The position numbers were made by a program, and so were the translations under genes. Positions 33,164 to 45,857 of a stretch of 64,000 nucleotides of DNA are shown piece after piece (the first letter of the stretch is position 1; each line of letters starts with the position of its first letter). The notes under the pieces were generated by a model. It worked only from the letters and a program-made list of their open reading frames with translations. It made no database searches and was not told where the DNA came from. This DNA comes from Annulohypoxylon bovei var. microspora (lineage: Eukaryota > Ascomycota > Sordariomycetes > Xylariales > Hypoxylaceae). The stretch spans positions 146,390 to 210,389 of the forward strand of contig MU405277.1 of assembly GCA_022836615.1 (NCBI GenBank), given 5' to 3'.

Positions 33164-36100
33164 TGGTTGGCCCGGGTCAAAGCAAAGTACCAGAGGATGT
33201 GAGTTATGATGAGTTGGCTTCGCTAAAAAGTCTGATCGACGATGAAAGGCAATTGTGTCATTTGTGTCATTTGTTATCGCTTGTATGTAGGTACTGTAGG
33301 TACTGTAGGTACTGTATGTATCATATATGTGTATCGGATCAATTGGTGTATATTATATGCATAAACGTGCTTAAATGTGCTTCCAAAGTATCTTGTTTCT
33401 GTCATAAATGAGAAAACGCCTGTTTTGGAGAAGGGCGCCAACGAGCGGTTGAATTTCCTTTGATGTTAAAGTCCGCAAAAGGCAAAAGGTGAGAAAATAA
33501 AATAAAAATCAATGGTTAATCGTCGGTTAGTGGATTTCGGTGGATTGGTGGGGGCGGGGAATAAAAATAATAATTAAAAAATAAAAAGACGAGGAAGCAG
33601 TTCCCAGATCGACTGGTTTGGAACTCATCCGTCACTTCCGTTTTCACCTAACCCCTGCTAGCTTCTAGACCGGTCCCGACCGGCTGTTCGCCAGGTGATG
33701 GTAACCCTCCTTTCGTTACACAAGTTATGCAAAGCTACATGGATACTTGCCTAAAGGGGTAACTATTTTTAACTCTTGGGTGTCCCCCCTTTTTAGTCTA
33801 AGTAAGGTACCTAGGTACAGATACAAACTGATATCTTCCCGTCATCCGCAATTCGCGTAGGCTTGCATTGCATACAGCCACTATGTAGGTATGTATATGC
33901 GTACTATTATAAACAAGTAATAAGGAAACTATTAACGTTTTGCTTTTTCTTTCCAATTTCTTACTTTCTTTCGGGCCGTTCCCCACCAGAGCGAGATATC
34001 CGTTTGGGCAAAGCTTACTGGAGGGTTACCTTGTTGACTGTGGCGTGCCCCTGTTTTGCATATGCTACTGTCATACATATCTTGGAGACGGGAAGCGGAC
34101 CCGTCCTGTTGGGACGGCTGACAGTCCGGGGAACTAGGCGAGCACAACATGATCTGACCATCCCGGCCAGTCATCCAGCCTGGTCTGCCCGGTTGGATTC
34201 GATATACACAGGGACGCATGCTAAGTTTCACGGACAAAGTAAAAGTCCGCTGCCAGTTCGTCTCACATCGTCCTCAGTCTTATGTTTCTGGATTCTTTTC
34301 ATCATTGCTTACGTGAGGCCTGTGATCCTGCGTACAACAACTTACCTAAGTAGTGACCCAATCATAAGTTACTGACCAACAGGCTCTGTGATATGGGGGT
34401 TTCAATCTGACCATCCCTACAGACTGGATAGAAAGATGATGCATCATCGTGTAACATCGGACGACGCCCTATACGCCGGGGAACAACTCCTACACATTAA
34501 AAGTCTCACAGTAAGCTCGAGCTACGCCGTCTATCCAGCATGAAGTGAGAAATAAAACATATACTTATCTGCTAAATAAGCCTATCTAAGGAATTTAAGA
34601 TGCATAATATGTCATTCTATGTCAGCAAAGCAGTCCGCTTATCCCCGCCTATTAGACCGGTCTGGCGCTGCGTAATTGCTCCAACTGGACTACATTGCTT
34701 ACTAATTCAGGGCGCCGGGAATTACAAGAATATAGGAAGTCAGAAGGGACTAACATATGACAGTGGAAGCATAACACTCTTCACAATACCGAGGTGAATT
34801 ACATCTTTAAAGAACCTTACCTAATTTATAGTAAATACCTAGTAGTGCCAAAGCTCAGATACAGTAATAATTAGCTTGGTCTAACTTTAGCATCCCTTCC
34901 TAGTAACGGATACCCATCAGAGAACTTTTGATATTAGCGGTGTGATGTTGGAACTAGTGGAGGGTATATAAGACCTCAAAAGCTAGGATTACGCATTAAG
35001 TAGTTGTAAGCGGCAAAATCTTCCGTGGCAACAAGCCTTACGCACTCGATCAAATTGTTAATGAAAGGTAGGTAGGTATGTAATGGCTCGAAAAAGCCTG
35101 TCTCCTTTTCCCGTCACATCCTGATACTAGCTTCCTCGTAATTCAACCCCTTTTCTTAGTATCATATCTCTCCTCTAACTGTCGCGATGCAAACCTAGCA
35201 GATGGAGAAACAACTATATTGTTGCGCAAGGAGCTCTAACCCCTTGTGCCTACGAAGCGCGGTATATAGACATACATAGTGTGCCCTTTGTCTGCTCTGT
35301 TCCGGGACTAGCCCCAATGGTCCCCTTAGGGCTGAGCTCCCATCCTGCCGGGTCTCTGGACCAGACCTCAAGGCCATACTCCCAAGGGGCGAAGCGTGGC
35401 AGGCAGAGAAGATCTCTGACACTAACCTCATCCACTGATCTCCATTCCAGTTCAATGTATACTTTAGTAGGCTAATGAAATATTTCTCAAGCTAGTTAAT
35501 TTTGTTTACTCACCCGGGAAGCCGTATTTGAGGTCGCTAGTTTAGCCAACTTAGACTGTGGGAGGCACTTCTCTAGCTGTGCTACGATATTCACATTCAT
35601 ATTGGCACGAGAAAATCCTTGATTCTCCTAAGAAGATCACGAACCCGAACCAACTGCAGAAGAATGCGCTGAATAGAGCTGAGCCCTATAGGGAACGTCC
35701 GCTAACAAGATGTCCTCGTTACTATTGTATCTTATCTCCATATCCATTCCCATGGCATATTTTACCAGGTATAAGATGATGTAGAATCTCTTCATAACGT
35801 TAGCAAACGTTCCAGCTACTATCGAAGCAGTCGTTCTCTTTCGATGGAGCTCCTTTCGAATATTCTTTCGTCTGCTTAGACATAGTTGCTTCGCACCTGT
35901 TGTTAGGGTAGGACAATAAATGTATTAAAAGCGTTGATGATAGTCGACGAGATATATGACGAATGGGTACTGTATTTAGCGTTGATGGGTTAGGGATACC
36001 CTTCTGATATGTGTGCTAATAGAATACTCGCTTCCTTCACTATCATCCGGTAGAGAAGCTCCGCCGTCGTCCGGGACAGGAGCTTACCTGGTTGTATAGA

Positions 36101-36190
36101 AGAGAAGCTTTATCATTATATTCAGTCGCGAACTGTAGTGCAGACTTAATCGTGTTGCTGAAAGGGTACCTACCTACCGTAGCGGGAAAG
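33164..36190. other. Gene desert, first part
   Basis: Three kb without a supported gene. ORFs up to 170 codons (33863-34375) are Leu/Ser/Phe-rich frames with no domain and an equally open opposite strand. A three-copy GTAGGTACT repeat is at 33288-33316. Confidence 0.5.
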
Positions 36191-36438
36191 GGGGTGTTTT
36201 GGGAATTATTCTTATTGAATAATTATTTCTTACAATAGAATATTTCGTTGCGATCTAAGTACCTTACCATACAAATTTGGTGGGAAGGTACATCCGTGTA
36301 ATTAATCACCTTTAAAAATTATTCTTAAACGTTGAAATTATTCTAAAAATTACCCTCATTCTTACAATTTCTTTAGAATCATTCTTTTCTAAGAAACCTT
36401 TCTGTTTTAAAACAATTATTCTTAGATTATTTTTGAAA

Positions 36439-36685
36439 TATCGTGAGAATTATTCCTCGAATTATTTACCTAGTATTGTGAGAATCATTTCTTGGATTTA
36501 AATGATTTCAATTACCTAATATTGTGAGAATCATTTCTCGAACCTGAATGATTTTAATAAGAACAATCTATCTTACCTGATATCGTGAGAATTATTCTCT
36601 ATCCTACCTACCTAATATCGTGAGAATCATTTCTCGGACTTAAATAATTTCAATTACCTAATATCATGAGAATCATTCCTCGAAT
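36439..36685. repeat. Degenerate tandem repeat with TGTGAGAATCATTTCTCG core
   Basis: Six irregular copies of a 32-64-bp unit, each containing ACCTA(A/G)TAT followed by CGTGAGAATCATTTCTCG or a close variant. The core is itself partly palindromic (GAGAATNATTCTC). Copies start near 36441, 36477, 36520, 36584, 36617 and 36664. Confidence 0.75.
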
Positions 36686-36790
36686 CTAAGACCTCGTACA
36701 CCACCTACTTAAGACCTCGTACCCTACCTTCCTACCTACGATACCCTCACCGCCTGGCAAAATATACACCCCCCATATCACCCATCTTTC

Positions 36791-36990
36791 CTACCTACTT
36801 ACTTACTTACTTACACATCTTTTTTTCTCATCCATCTTTCCTACCCACCCACCTACTTACACACATCTTTTTTTCTCATCCATCTTCCCTACCCACCCAC
36901 CTAGGTTACTTACCCACTTACTTACTTATTTACTTACTTATTTACTTACTTATTTATTTATTTACTTACTTACTTACTTACTTATTTACC
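36791..36990. repeat. CTTA/CTTT/CCAC microsatellite tract
   Basis: About 200 bp of pyrimidine-rich tetranucleotides, mainly ACTT and ATTT units, with two near-identical blocks of ACACATCTTTTTTTCTCATC. Purely low-complexity DNA. Confidence 0.8.
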
Positions 36991-37043
36991 TACACATACA
37001 CCACCCACTCGTACACCACCCACTCGTACAATATTGTAAGCGC

Positions 37044-37155
37044 GTAGATTGTATTATAGATTGTATTGTAGATTGTATTGTAGATTGTATCGTAGATTAT
37101 ATCGTACCTAGTAGATTGTATCGTAAATTGTAGATTATATCGTAAATTGTAGATT
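37044..37155. repeat. TAGATTGTATTG tandem repeat
   Basis: Repeated units of TAGATTGTATTG or TAGATTGTATCG with drifting length, directly before a hairpin at 37166-37200. Confidence 0.75.
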
Positions 37156-37165
37156 CGTAGACTTT

Positions 37166-37200
37166 GTCACCGTCCCTGTTATTGTAGCAGGGACGGTGAC
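37166..37200. repeat. GC-rich perfect hairpin
   Basis: GTCACCGTCCCTG, a 9-base loop and CAGGGACGGTGAC form a perfect 13-bp stem. It is a GC-rich island in very AT-rich repeats, which makes it conspicuous. Confidence 0.8.
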
Positions 37201-37225
37201 GAGGTTTATAAATCTTCTTGAGTAA

Positions 37226-37434
37226 AGAATGATTCTAAATTTTGTAGAATTTATACATGCATAAGAACAGTTGCTATTGAGAGAAAAGGTTCTTAATCTA
37301 AGAATCATTCTTAGGTTCTTAGATTAAGAATGATTCTTAGATTATGTAAGAATGATTCTTAGATTAAGAACCTTTTCTCTCAATAGCAACTGTTCTTATG
37401 CATGTATGAATTCTACGAAATTTAGAATTATTCT
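37226..37434. repeat. 88-bp-arm palindrome (fold-back element)
   Basis: Positions 37226-37313 and 37347-37434 are inverted repeats of 88 bp with three mismatches, all transitions. The 33-bp centre contains a further copy of the palindromic word TAAGAATNATTCTTA found in the arms. The unit could extrude as a cruciform or give a long hairpin RNA. No coding capacity. Confidence 0.8.
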
Positions 37435-38265
37435 CATAAGTGGTATGTTGTCGCTACGGTATCTATCTATTCTCCAATCTTCAAGATACATCTTCAGGGG
37501 AATATTAACACTCCTCTTTGCGGATGCTATTTGGTACGTCGTTCTAGACCATTGTAGTCTTTCGTTCTCGTAATGGTAGATCGTTCTGCTAGTACCATGG
37601 GATATACTTCCTCGGCCATTCTGTCATTCCTATGTAAGAATTGTATACGACGAGTGATTTCTGTGGTGCCATTATGACATTGATTTCTTGAAAGAATTAT
37701 AGCATAGATTATACGTATCGGAAACGTTCCTTTTCTGTATCACTAAAAGCGACTATGTGCAGTATGCTTTATGAGAGAATAGTTTCTAATCTAGGTACAA
37801 ATGTGTGAGGTAGGTAACGGAGTTGTAGGTCGAAAAAATTAGGATGGATATGATTCCTTGTGTATTAGCAACGTTTCCCAATGTAAGAAAAGTCTGAGGG
37901 ACCCTCGCACATATCTATCTGCTGGTATCATGGTGGATGATATTTCTAATCCTCGGCGTCCATGAATGCCAACCTGGCTGAGCGGGAGTTCTATTCTCGT
38001 CTAGAACTGAACCTATTCCTGGTTACATTGTCTAGCTTAGTTCTACCATCTTTTATGCCTCTGATGAAGGCAATGTCACCATGGAACACGTATAAAGAAA
38101 AGAAGACAAACCCCAGGTTTCATCATTCCATTTAACTCCGCCTTAGATGCCGATAAAGGGGTTGAGGAAACAAATAATCTCGAGAATAGGAGACCCAAGA
38201 ACGAAGTCCTGGAACCCTATCAAATCTACCCGGGTGGCCGCCGTGTGGGAGAGTGATGGATGATG
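37435..38265. other. Non-coding between two fold-back structures
   Basis: No gene or repeat recognised in 830 bp. Confidence 0.5.
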
Positions 38266-39160
38266 TTGAAGTAGACGCAGGTTATGAGTATCATAGTTGT
38301 ATATTAGAAGGTTAAGAAGTTACTATGAGTATGTAGTGGGAGGTAGATAGTACATATAGGTGCCATAGGTACAGGGCGTATCCAGCCACTAGTGTTTCCA
38401 GCCACCTAATATTCCAACAGATGAGATAGGATTTTGGCTTACTGTCTTTAGAAACACGGTAGGAAACCTATCATCATCCACCTAACCCTTATATTGAGCT
38501 TAATATTAGGTAGAAATATGGTGCAAGTTAAACATAAGAAGAAATAACTCAAAAAGCTATTTTGCTTTCTAAGATGAATTCGGTGAGTTACGTGGATGGA
38601 TTACCTAGGGTTTTGGTTACGTTAATATTGAATTAAGATTATGTTTAGGAGAAAATTGACTACAATCTATAAAGGGTGATGCTTAAATACCTTTGTTGTG
38701 CAACCTACCTAAGTAGTAGGTATACTAAGAAATCATAACAGGATCCGTAATCCTTAAGGTGCTTACCTATACTAACATTAAAATGAGTCACATTATTACA
38801 AAATGATCAAGCATAACATGTATATGGGTGCCTACGTGGTTCATGCTGCCTTTTTTAAGCACCACTTGTGTTACACAAGTTGTGTACGGATCATTTTGGA
38901 GTATCATTTTATGGTAGTATGTTACCTAGGTATGTTTACAAAACTCACCTATTAAACTTCACTCATCATAGCGTTAGGTACCTAGGTGGTTATAAGTAAG
39001 GATCGATCATGTTGGAATATTAGGTGGCTGGAAACACTAGTGGCTGGATACGCCCTGTACCTATGGCACCTATATGTACTATCTACCTCCCGCTACATAC
39101 TCATAGTAACTTAACCTTCTAATATACAACGATGATACTCATAACCTGCGTCTACTTCAA
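38266..39160. mobile_element. Fold-back/MITE-like element with 154-bp inverted arms
   Basis: Positions 38266-38419 and 39010-39160 are near-perfect inverted repeats, differing by a 3-bp indel and a few bases. Inside each arm is a boundary reading TA-CAGGGCGTATCCAGCC. This defines an inner TA-flanked unit at 38372-39057 (686 bp) with 48-bp ends, while ~105 bp of flank outside the TA is also inverted. The 590-bp centre has no ORF. This could be one long-TIR element or a Tc1/mariner-type MITE in a pre-existing inverted duplication. Confidence 0.75.
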
Positions 39161-41537
39161 TAGATCACCAATATGCCCAATGAGCTCGAACGTTTATGCC
39201 CTATTTGGCCTCATGAAACAGCTATCTCGTGTGCAATTTGTACAGTTGTTAGTAAATAAGCTTAGAAGTAGAATTCTGGTTTTATATAGAAAGACAAAGA
39301 TGAAGAAAATCGGGACTGTAGCAGGCAGTTGACAATTCACATACAGTAGGTACCTATCAAACTGAAATTACCGCCCCCTATTTTACCCGTTGATAGTCCC
39401 GTTATTAACATACCTACTTACATTTTCTTCATTCAAAATCCTACTACCAAGCTCGTGTATCTAGCCGCAATCTAAGATGTCTTAAAGACTCAAATATTAA
39501 GGTCCTCGATTAATAGCGTTAAAACTTTGCTACCTGGCATCAATTACCTAACGACAACTATATTAACTTCTCAAATGCGTCACGATTCATGTAGTTCTGT
39601 TCTGGGCTCCTGGTGTGGCTACCTAGTTCTAAGGGGGAGATGCTCTTTCCGGTTCTCTTGTTCCTTCACGCAGTTTTTTTACACTCACAAATTCGGTACA
39701 TTTTACATATGAACAATTGCCTATCTTTCTCTCTCCATCTCATTTAAGCGCAGCCATCACATTGTATTGAATCTCCTGCCGTTGATGTGCCTTATCTATT
39801 CTCAGGATCAAGGATCTCCAACAACCCCCTGAGCATTACCAGGTAGAACTTCATAAGTTTCATATTCTTAACCTTCAACTGTAAGCACATTATATTCATT
39901 TTATAGAAAAGGTATGTTCATGTAAGCAAAAAGGCTATTGCAACCTTGAATGAAGTCCAAATGGAGAGACCGGTTAAATAAGGTTGCATGTTCGCGCGAC
40001 ATGCTACCTATTCGGGCAGGTTTGCTAAGTTCTCACTGGACGACCCGACAGCCCGGATACGACTAGCGGGCCGTTGGGTGGGTTACATGCAAAAAAAAAG
40101 CGTGGGATCCAACACGAGCTGCACGAGATACTGTTAGGTAGCGCGCGGGGGGAGATCTTGCTGACAATAGGCATGTATGAGATAGCCTATTTGATTGCAT
40201 GAACATACCTAATCTATCTACAGTACATTGCCTATCTATTTGATCTATGACTCCCAGGAGCCTATGAAATAATTAATTGATTTTTATTGCTTTCTATCTA
40301 TTCACACAGTTACGTCAAGCGATCCTTATACTGCCTAATTGTCTTGTACAGCTTTTGTGATACCCGATAAATGAGTAGCATATGGAAGACTTGAAGGCTT
40401 GAAGATCAATTATACCTATCTCGGTATATAGCAACACGCACGACGTAAATAGTTGCAATAAAATATCTGCCACTCTTTTCATCGCCTCATCAAGCTATTA
40501 TTAGGAAAGATCGTCTATCGCAAATAATGTCCAAGACAATATGTCCATTTAAAGCAAGCCACGAGTGATATTCAAGACATCGGAACTTGTCCTTTCGGCT
40601 AAGTCTTTATTGACATTCATATTACTATTGCTGTAGGAAATGCCTACCTGGACACGGTAGATCATCTCGTATTACGAGGTATTAGAACTGAGTCAAGTGA
40701 ATCAAACGTTGCTTGCAACTGCCACTACCGTGACCATGAATAAGGCTTCTAATCGATTCAAATTGTGAAACTGCCAAGCTGTGCACTAAAATACCTAGTG
40801 CTTGGATGGACAACATTCAATGTTCGCTACACCTAGTACACCCTACCCTAATAGCCTAATTCACGAAATGAAAACAAGTCACTATGAAATGGGAATGTAT
40901 CTAGATAAACAGAATTTTCATCTGAATTATGGACTGTATGATTTGCGATGCAATATGCGGCATCGTCTTGCTGTCTCCTGCTCTAATGCTTGCTTGGCTT
41001 TCTTTCATCATCATTGGGTATCAACCGTTGCGAGCCAGCGAAAAAGAGCTTCATCGCCAGACTTTCCATCTCCCCATGCGTGCCAATGCTGCGCAGCCGT
41101 CTCTGCAGAAATTAAACAAGTGACGCCCCAGGCGTATGTACGATGCACTTTTCTTCGGCCGTTGAATGCCTCCCAATGCCCGTTTGACCAATGCAATCCC
41201 ATGGCCTTGATCCTTATGTACTCCGGAAACCTTAACACCCGTATCGCAAATCAGAAAAAACTACCATATGTACACGAGGGATTTCGTCGTTAAGGGTGTC
41301 GCGAATAGGATCGAATATTGTCGATAGTGGTTGATGTTATCTTCCGCCTCTTATCAAGATAGAGAGCTGATGCCACATCTGCCCAGTGATATCCTAATCG
41401 GAAAGATAGGGCGACTTGATTATAGCATCTGCTCATGAGAATCTCCTAGAGATCCATCTCTCTCCATCATTTCATACACTTCTTTGCTCTCCTATGTTAT
41501 CATCGTCACGCTTTTCGAGACGACCAGTGCCACATTC
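39161..41537. other. Gene desert, second part
   Basis: No supported gene. A 163-codon ORF at 40802-41293 has a plausible length, but its composition looks random and there is no domain. The last ~250 bp are the 3' flank of the acyltransferase 3 gene. Confidence 0.5.
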
Positions 41538-43198
41538 CTATTGTGGCAATAGGACACCCTTCTCGTCACGTGCCAACATGACTTTGCCCACGATCTTCTC
41601 CGTCAGAGTCGCGCACCAGGGATCAACATAACCTGTCCATAGCATGGCAGCCCCGTAATTCAGAGGAATCCAGAATGGAAGCGCGATCATCAATCGCCAT
41701 CCGCTAGGGAACATGAGCGTACCGTGGATCGTTTCGCCTTTGTCGTTAGTGATAGGTGGTGGTACACGTATTCCGTAGACCATCCAGCAGAGTACACTGC
41801 GAAGAAGGGGACCGTGGAGAAGATACACAGCAAAAGACTGCTTGCCGAACCAGAGAAGGGGTTTGCTCGATAGCAGATCTCGTAGGGCAGGGCTAAAATG
41901 TAAACCTAAAGTAATCAGCTCCAGGCCAATTCCAGAGGCGAATCGAGCGTAATCAGGGTCCTTCGGTAGAATTTGCTTCAGAACCTTGAACTGGTAGTTC
42001 GACCAAGTCGCCCATTCTGGATGTCCTTCGGGAAAAGAGGCAACATAAAGACCTAGAAACAGGAAAATCACAGCTAGAAACTGCGACAATCTTGCTCGCC
42101 GGGTGAGCCACTCGGTAGCGGGTGCATGGTTTTGTAGATCGCAGAGGAAAACACCCCAGAAAAACTGCATTCCGAAAGCCGCTATTAAACGATTAGATAG
42201 AGTACTGAAGGGATACACGGGGAAACTTACAGTCTGATCCTATCCAGAAGTAGGCAAACATCATCAAGCTTAGGACCATTCTGAATAGGGGTCGAATGTA
42301 AGAGGTGGCGATGACAAACACATACACCTCCATACTTCCCTTCAGTAGAGGCAATAGTGTCCACTGGTTTCCATCGTAGGAGTTCTGACCTCTTGTCCAT
42401 GTCGAAATAATGTTCTGAATCAAGTGCTTGACTGATTGGAACGCGGTAGCCTGGCGGTCGGGCGCGGTCTTACCACACCACCAACAATCGCTCTGCTTTG
42501 CGACCAAGAACATGCCCAAGTTCGCCATAATCCAAATCAAAAAGGTTGCGAAAGCGCAAGGAATAACCAGTCGAGGAACACGGCGAAGGGCTGACTTGGC
42601 GATGGATGTAAAGGCGATATCTTGGTTGTTCTGTCGGTACAACTTAATGGGCTTCAAGGCGCAGACGTATCCGGTAACAAAAGAGAAAATAGTGACACCA
42701 ATACGACCTTGGACGAGTATTCGCAAAAACGGTAGCTGCAATGGTCGAGGTTGCGCGCCCTCATGAGAGACTGGGAGGAATAGGTCGCCATCGAAAGCTC
42801 TGGCAATGTGAGTTAGTACCACGAGGGTGGACGCGAAACCTCGAAGACCCTATGAGAAGCGGTATTAGTTAATTGCTCTAGTATGATCGTTTGAAACCAA
42901 AAGTGGTTTCTCTTGTGTCATCCCGTCGCTAGTTGCTGCTAGTTGGAAATCCCGACGTCACCCGGACTCTTCAGCATTTCCCTGGATTAACGGTTGCTTT
43001 GGCGGAACCTCAAGAATCCCATCGCGTACCTGGTGATACATCTTGTTTTTCTCCCCAAATGCTAAATCTGGATTGCTGGCGAATAGCTTCCTCCACCACA
43101 TCTTGTATCCGTAGTAATAGTTACAGAAAAATGAAAGATTAAGAAAAACCTGTACTTACATCGACCCATTTGACATTTCCTTCCTTGCCAATAGCCAT
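41538..43198 (-). CDS. Acyltransferase 3 family membrane protein
   Basis: Exons on the minus strand are 43160-43198, 42231-42849 and 41538-42181, encoding 433 residues. Exon 1 (MAIGKEGNVKWVD) joins GLRGFASTLVVLTHIARAFD, giving the family's opening WVDGLRG...LTH motif, where the His after the first helix is the conserved residue. The 310-bp first intron is long for this window. About ten hydrophobic segments follow, e.g. GRIGVTIFSFVTGYVCAL, FATFLIWIMANLGMFLVA, FLAVIFLFLGLYVASF and SFAVYLLHGPLLRSVLCWM. The Leu-His-Gly near the end is also typical. These proteins O-acylate sugars, lipids or metabolites at membranes; the substrate here is unknown. The second intron (GTAAGT to AATAG) restores frame at SDSAFGMQFFWG. 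Confidence 0.9.
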
Positions 43199-45636
43199 GG
43201 TGACGGGTTGTCGCAGTAAATCGCAAGGTAATGTTGTCCAGACTTCGCTATGTCATTCCTTGATATATGGAGGTTGGTGGTCTGGTGGGAAGACTCGTAC
43301 AAAGGTCCAAGTTGAAAGTGGAAAGCGCCTTATCAGATGGAATCCAATCGTTGAGATGTAGCACCAAGTCGTTGGTGTAAGTGGCGGCTGATCGGGTGGC
43401 TGATAGCTGAGCACTTAGAGCGAGTGAACTTGGAATGTTACGGGTTCGGGTTTGGGGTTGAAATGTTGGACGCGCGCAGCACAGGGAGATGCGGGAACAG
43501 GGTTAAGAGGATATGCGTCCCTGGGCGATATTAAGAGACAACGGCGCGGCTAGTAAAAGGTGTTCGATGATAGGTCGAACGTATTCGAGTATCCCTCTAA
43601 ATGCGTAGAGGCGATATTATGCAAATTGATACTATTCTCTGCTTGTTCGCTCGCACGCAATACGCACACATATACGTCACTCAGATTCCCCAGGATTTTA
43701 AAGGGTTGAGGATACGAGGATACGAGGATACGCTCGATTAAAAGAGAAGTACGAAAGGAACAGGAAGGACAGGATCAGAGGTCAGTTCTAACACACACGA
43801 CGGAGGCAGAATGCGCAGTAAAAAGGAAGAGGAACAAAAAAGAATGGACGTGGGAGGATTTTTTAAGAGGATGTAATAAGGGGGTCGACGATTGGTACTT
43901 GGACAAGATGGACTTGGCAAAAAGGATCGATGTGATTGATTTGATGTATGGATTGATGTATGGATCCAACCCCCATGATGGTCAGGATGTCCAGGTTGAC
44001 GGCGGCTTGGCGAGAATTTAGAGCCAGAAAGAAGACACGGGGTGGACTGAGAAAGATTAACAAAGATTGGTAGAAGAAGAAAGAGAAGAGAGTTAAGCGA
44101 AGCGAAACGGGACGGGATTGACCAACGGTAGTCTCCACAACTGTAATTCAGCCTCTTCAATGTACTAAATGTACTCTCTTTACAGGTAAGTGCAGGTACT
44201 GTGTAAGTATGTATGTAGTCAAGGGTTGTAAATGTCAAGGTTTAAAGATAGGCGATTATGCGAATTGCGTATTCAATCTGACAATCTTACCTACATGTAT
44301 ATAGAATGTAAGTACTTTACAATCTGACACGAACAAAACGAATAAATATCTAAGTATGGAATCAATGAATCTTACATGCGCTTTGCCTACCTACGCGTAC
44401 AAACAACTCCTTGACACTCTTCACTGCATGCCTCAACGTTTCTCCTTCTCCTGCATCCCGTCTGTTGGAAAATTGCATGTACATATGTATCAAATGTATC
44501 AGGTATGCCAGTTGTACCAAATGCTTGTAAGATACTTCACTCTTTCGTACTTCCTTGCATAATGTATAAGATACGTTACATGAACGGGAGGTATAATGTA
44601 CAACTTGCCTTCCTAAAGGGCCAATGGAAAGAACGGAAATCGAAAATATCCTGCCTAAACTGAATTCGGTAACGTTTAACCTAAATTAATCATGAATGTG
44701 TGGGGCTATAACGCTGAGAATACACTATGATAGGCTGTATCCACTTATCTAGGTACGCGATCAACCTTGAAAATACCCAGTTTTTCTTTTTCGAGTAGGT
44801 CCGCGTCTAAGTAAATGCATTGGTTATAGACTAACGGGACCGACTTGTAAAATTGGCAATTCAATAGGTTATCGGCCCGCTATCTTACCCTTATAGAAAT
44901 CATTATCGCGACTTTGAATGTGTTATCATCAACATTGAGTAGATGCGATAACTTCAATTTAATATTGACACTTTAATACTTGAAAAGAATGTAGGTGCTA
45001 AACATAGTTTAAGCGATTTATCACGAGACAACTCTTGTATCCTATTTCCCCATTCCCCGGATAATCGGCACTCGAGGAAGTCTTAGGCGTATTTTATTTG
45101 TCCAGCGCCTCCTTCCAAGAACTTGGCAGTGTAACCAGTAAACGCTTGGCTTCACTTTCCACATTTATACTACAGATACTAAGTATACAAAGTGGATGTA
45201 TTATGTCATTTGGTACCGCCACATTGAAAAAGTTGCTTAGATGCGGCCTAATAGTTTTTAACTCCTCTTTTCTCATGTGCTAATTGCCAATTGATCACCT
45301 TTTCAACTCACAACTTGTATCAAGGCGTTTCCCCATCAGCCCGCCAACACCGAGTCCGGACGGGTCGTGCTACGGCCAAGACTTTCACATTCCTTGTTTA
45401 TTGTTTCCCGCAACTCTCCGTCCGAGTAAAGGTGTAAGAGACAATAGCGCATCCGGTATCAGGCTTCGGTCCTAACTCCTAGCTATGATGCGCTGGTTGG
45501 ATGCGTCGAAGATGATCCCGATTTTGTTTCTACGACCTGCCATAGCTGCATAGTTTGCTAATACCATTTGCGGCCAATGAGGCTACCAATGCCATCAATT
45601 ATGTTATCTGTCTATTTCTTTAGCAGGCTTTAACTA
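43199..45636. other. Gene desert, third part
   Basis: It starts with the promoter of the acyltransferase 3 gene. A 166-codon minus ORF at 43738-44238 is a Ser/Pro/Leu frame in purine/pyrimidine-biased DNA and is not called. No other signal. Confidence 0.5.
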
Positions 45637-45857
45637 CAGTGGCATGCACTAAGTTTAAACCCATTTTATGTACCTTAAAGTCACGCCAAGCCACTATGCC
45701 GAAACAGGAAATACACGCGTTGTTTTATATGTAAAAGTTTTATTTTTATAATAACGTTTTTAAAGTTATTTATATTTATTTCCAAATGCGGCTTAATGAC
45801 TTGCTTAGCACGACTTTCGGGTACATAAAATGGGTTTAAACTTAGTGCATGCCACTG
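45637..45857. mobile_element. Tc1/mariner-type MITE
   Basis: A 221-bp element with perfect 38-bp terminal inverted repeats (45637-45674 and 45820-45857) starting CAGTGGCATGCACTAAG, flanked by TA at 45635-45636 and 45858-45859. Inner sequence continues as a weaker inverted repeat, and the centre is AT-rich without an ORF. CAGT ends with TA duplication are classic for Tc1/mariner elements. An autonomous partner is not in this window. Confidence 0.85.

Noticed and set aside
33863..34375. 170-codon plus ORF
   Set aside because: Low-information hydrophobic frame overlapping a 101-codon minus ORF; no recognisable family.
40802..41293. 163-codon plus ORF
   Set aside because: No domain, no start or splice context, random-looking composition, located in a gene desert; kept as unsupported.
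43738..44238. 166-codon minus ORF upstream of the acyltransferase 3 gene
   Set aside because: Ser/Pro/Leu frame in strand-biased pyrimidine DNA with two other overlapping minus-strand frames; no conserved motif.
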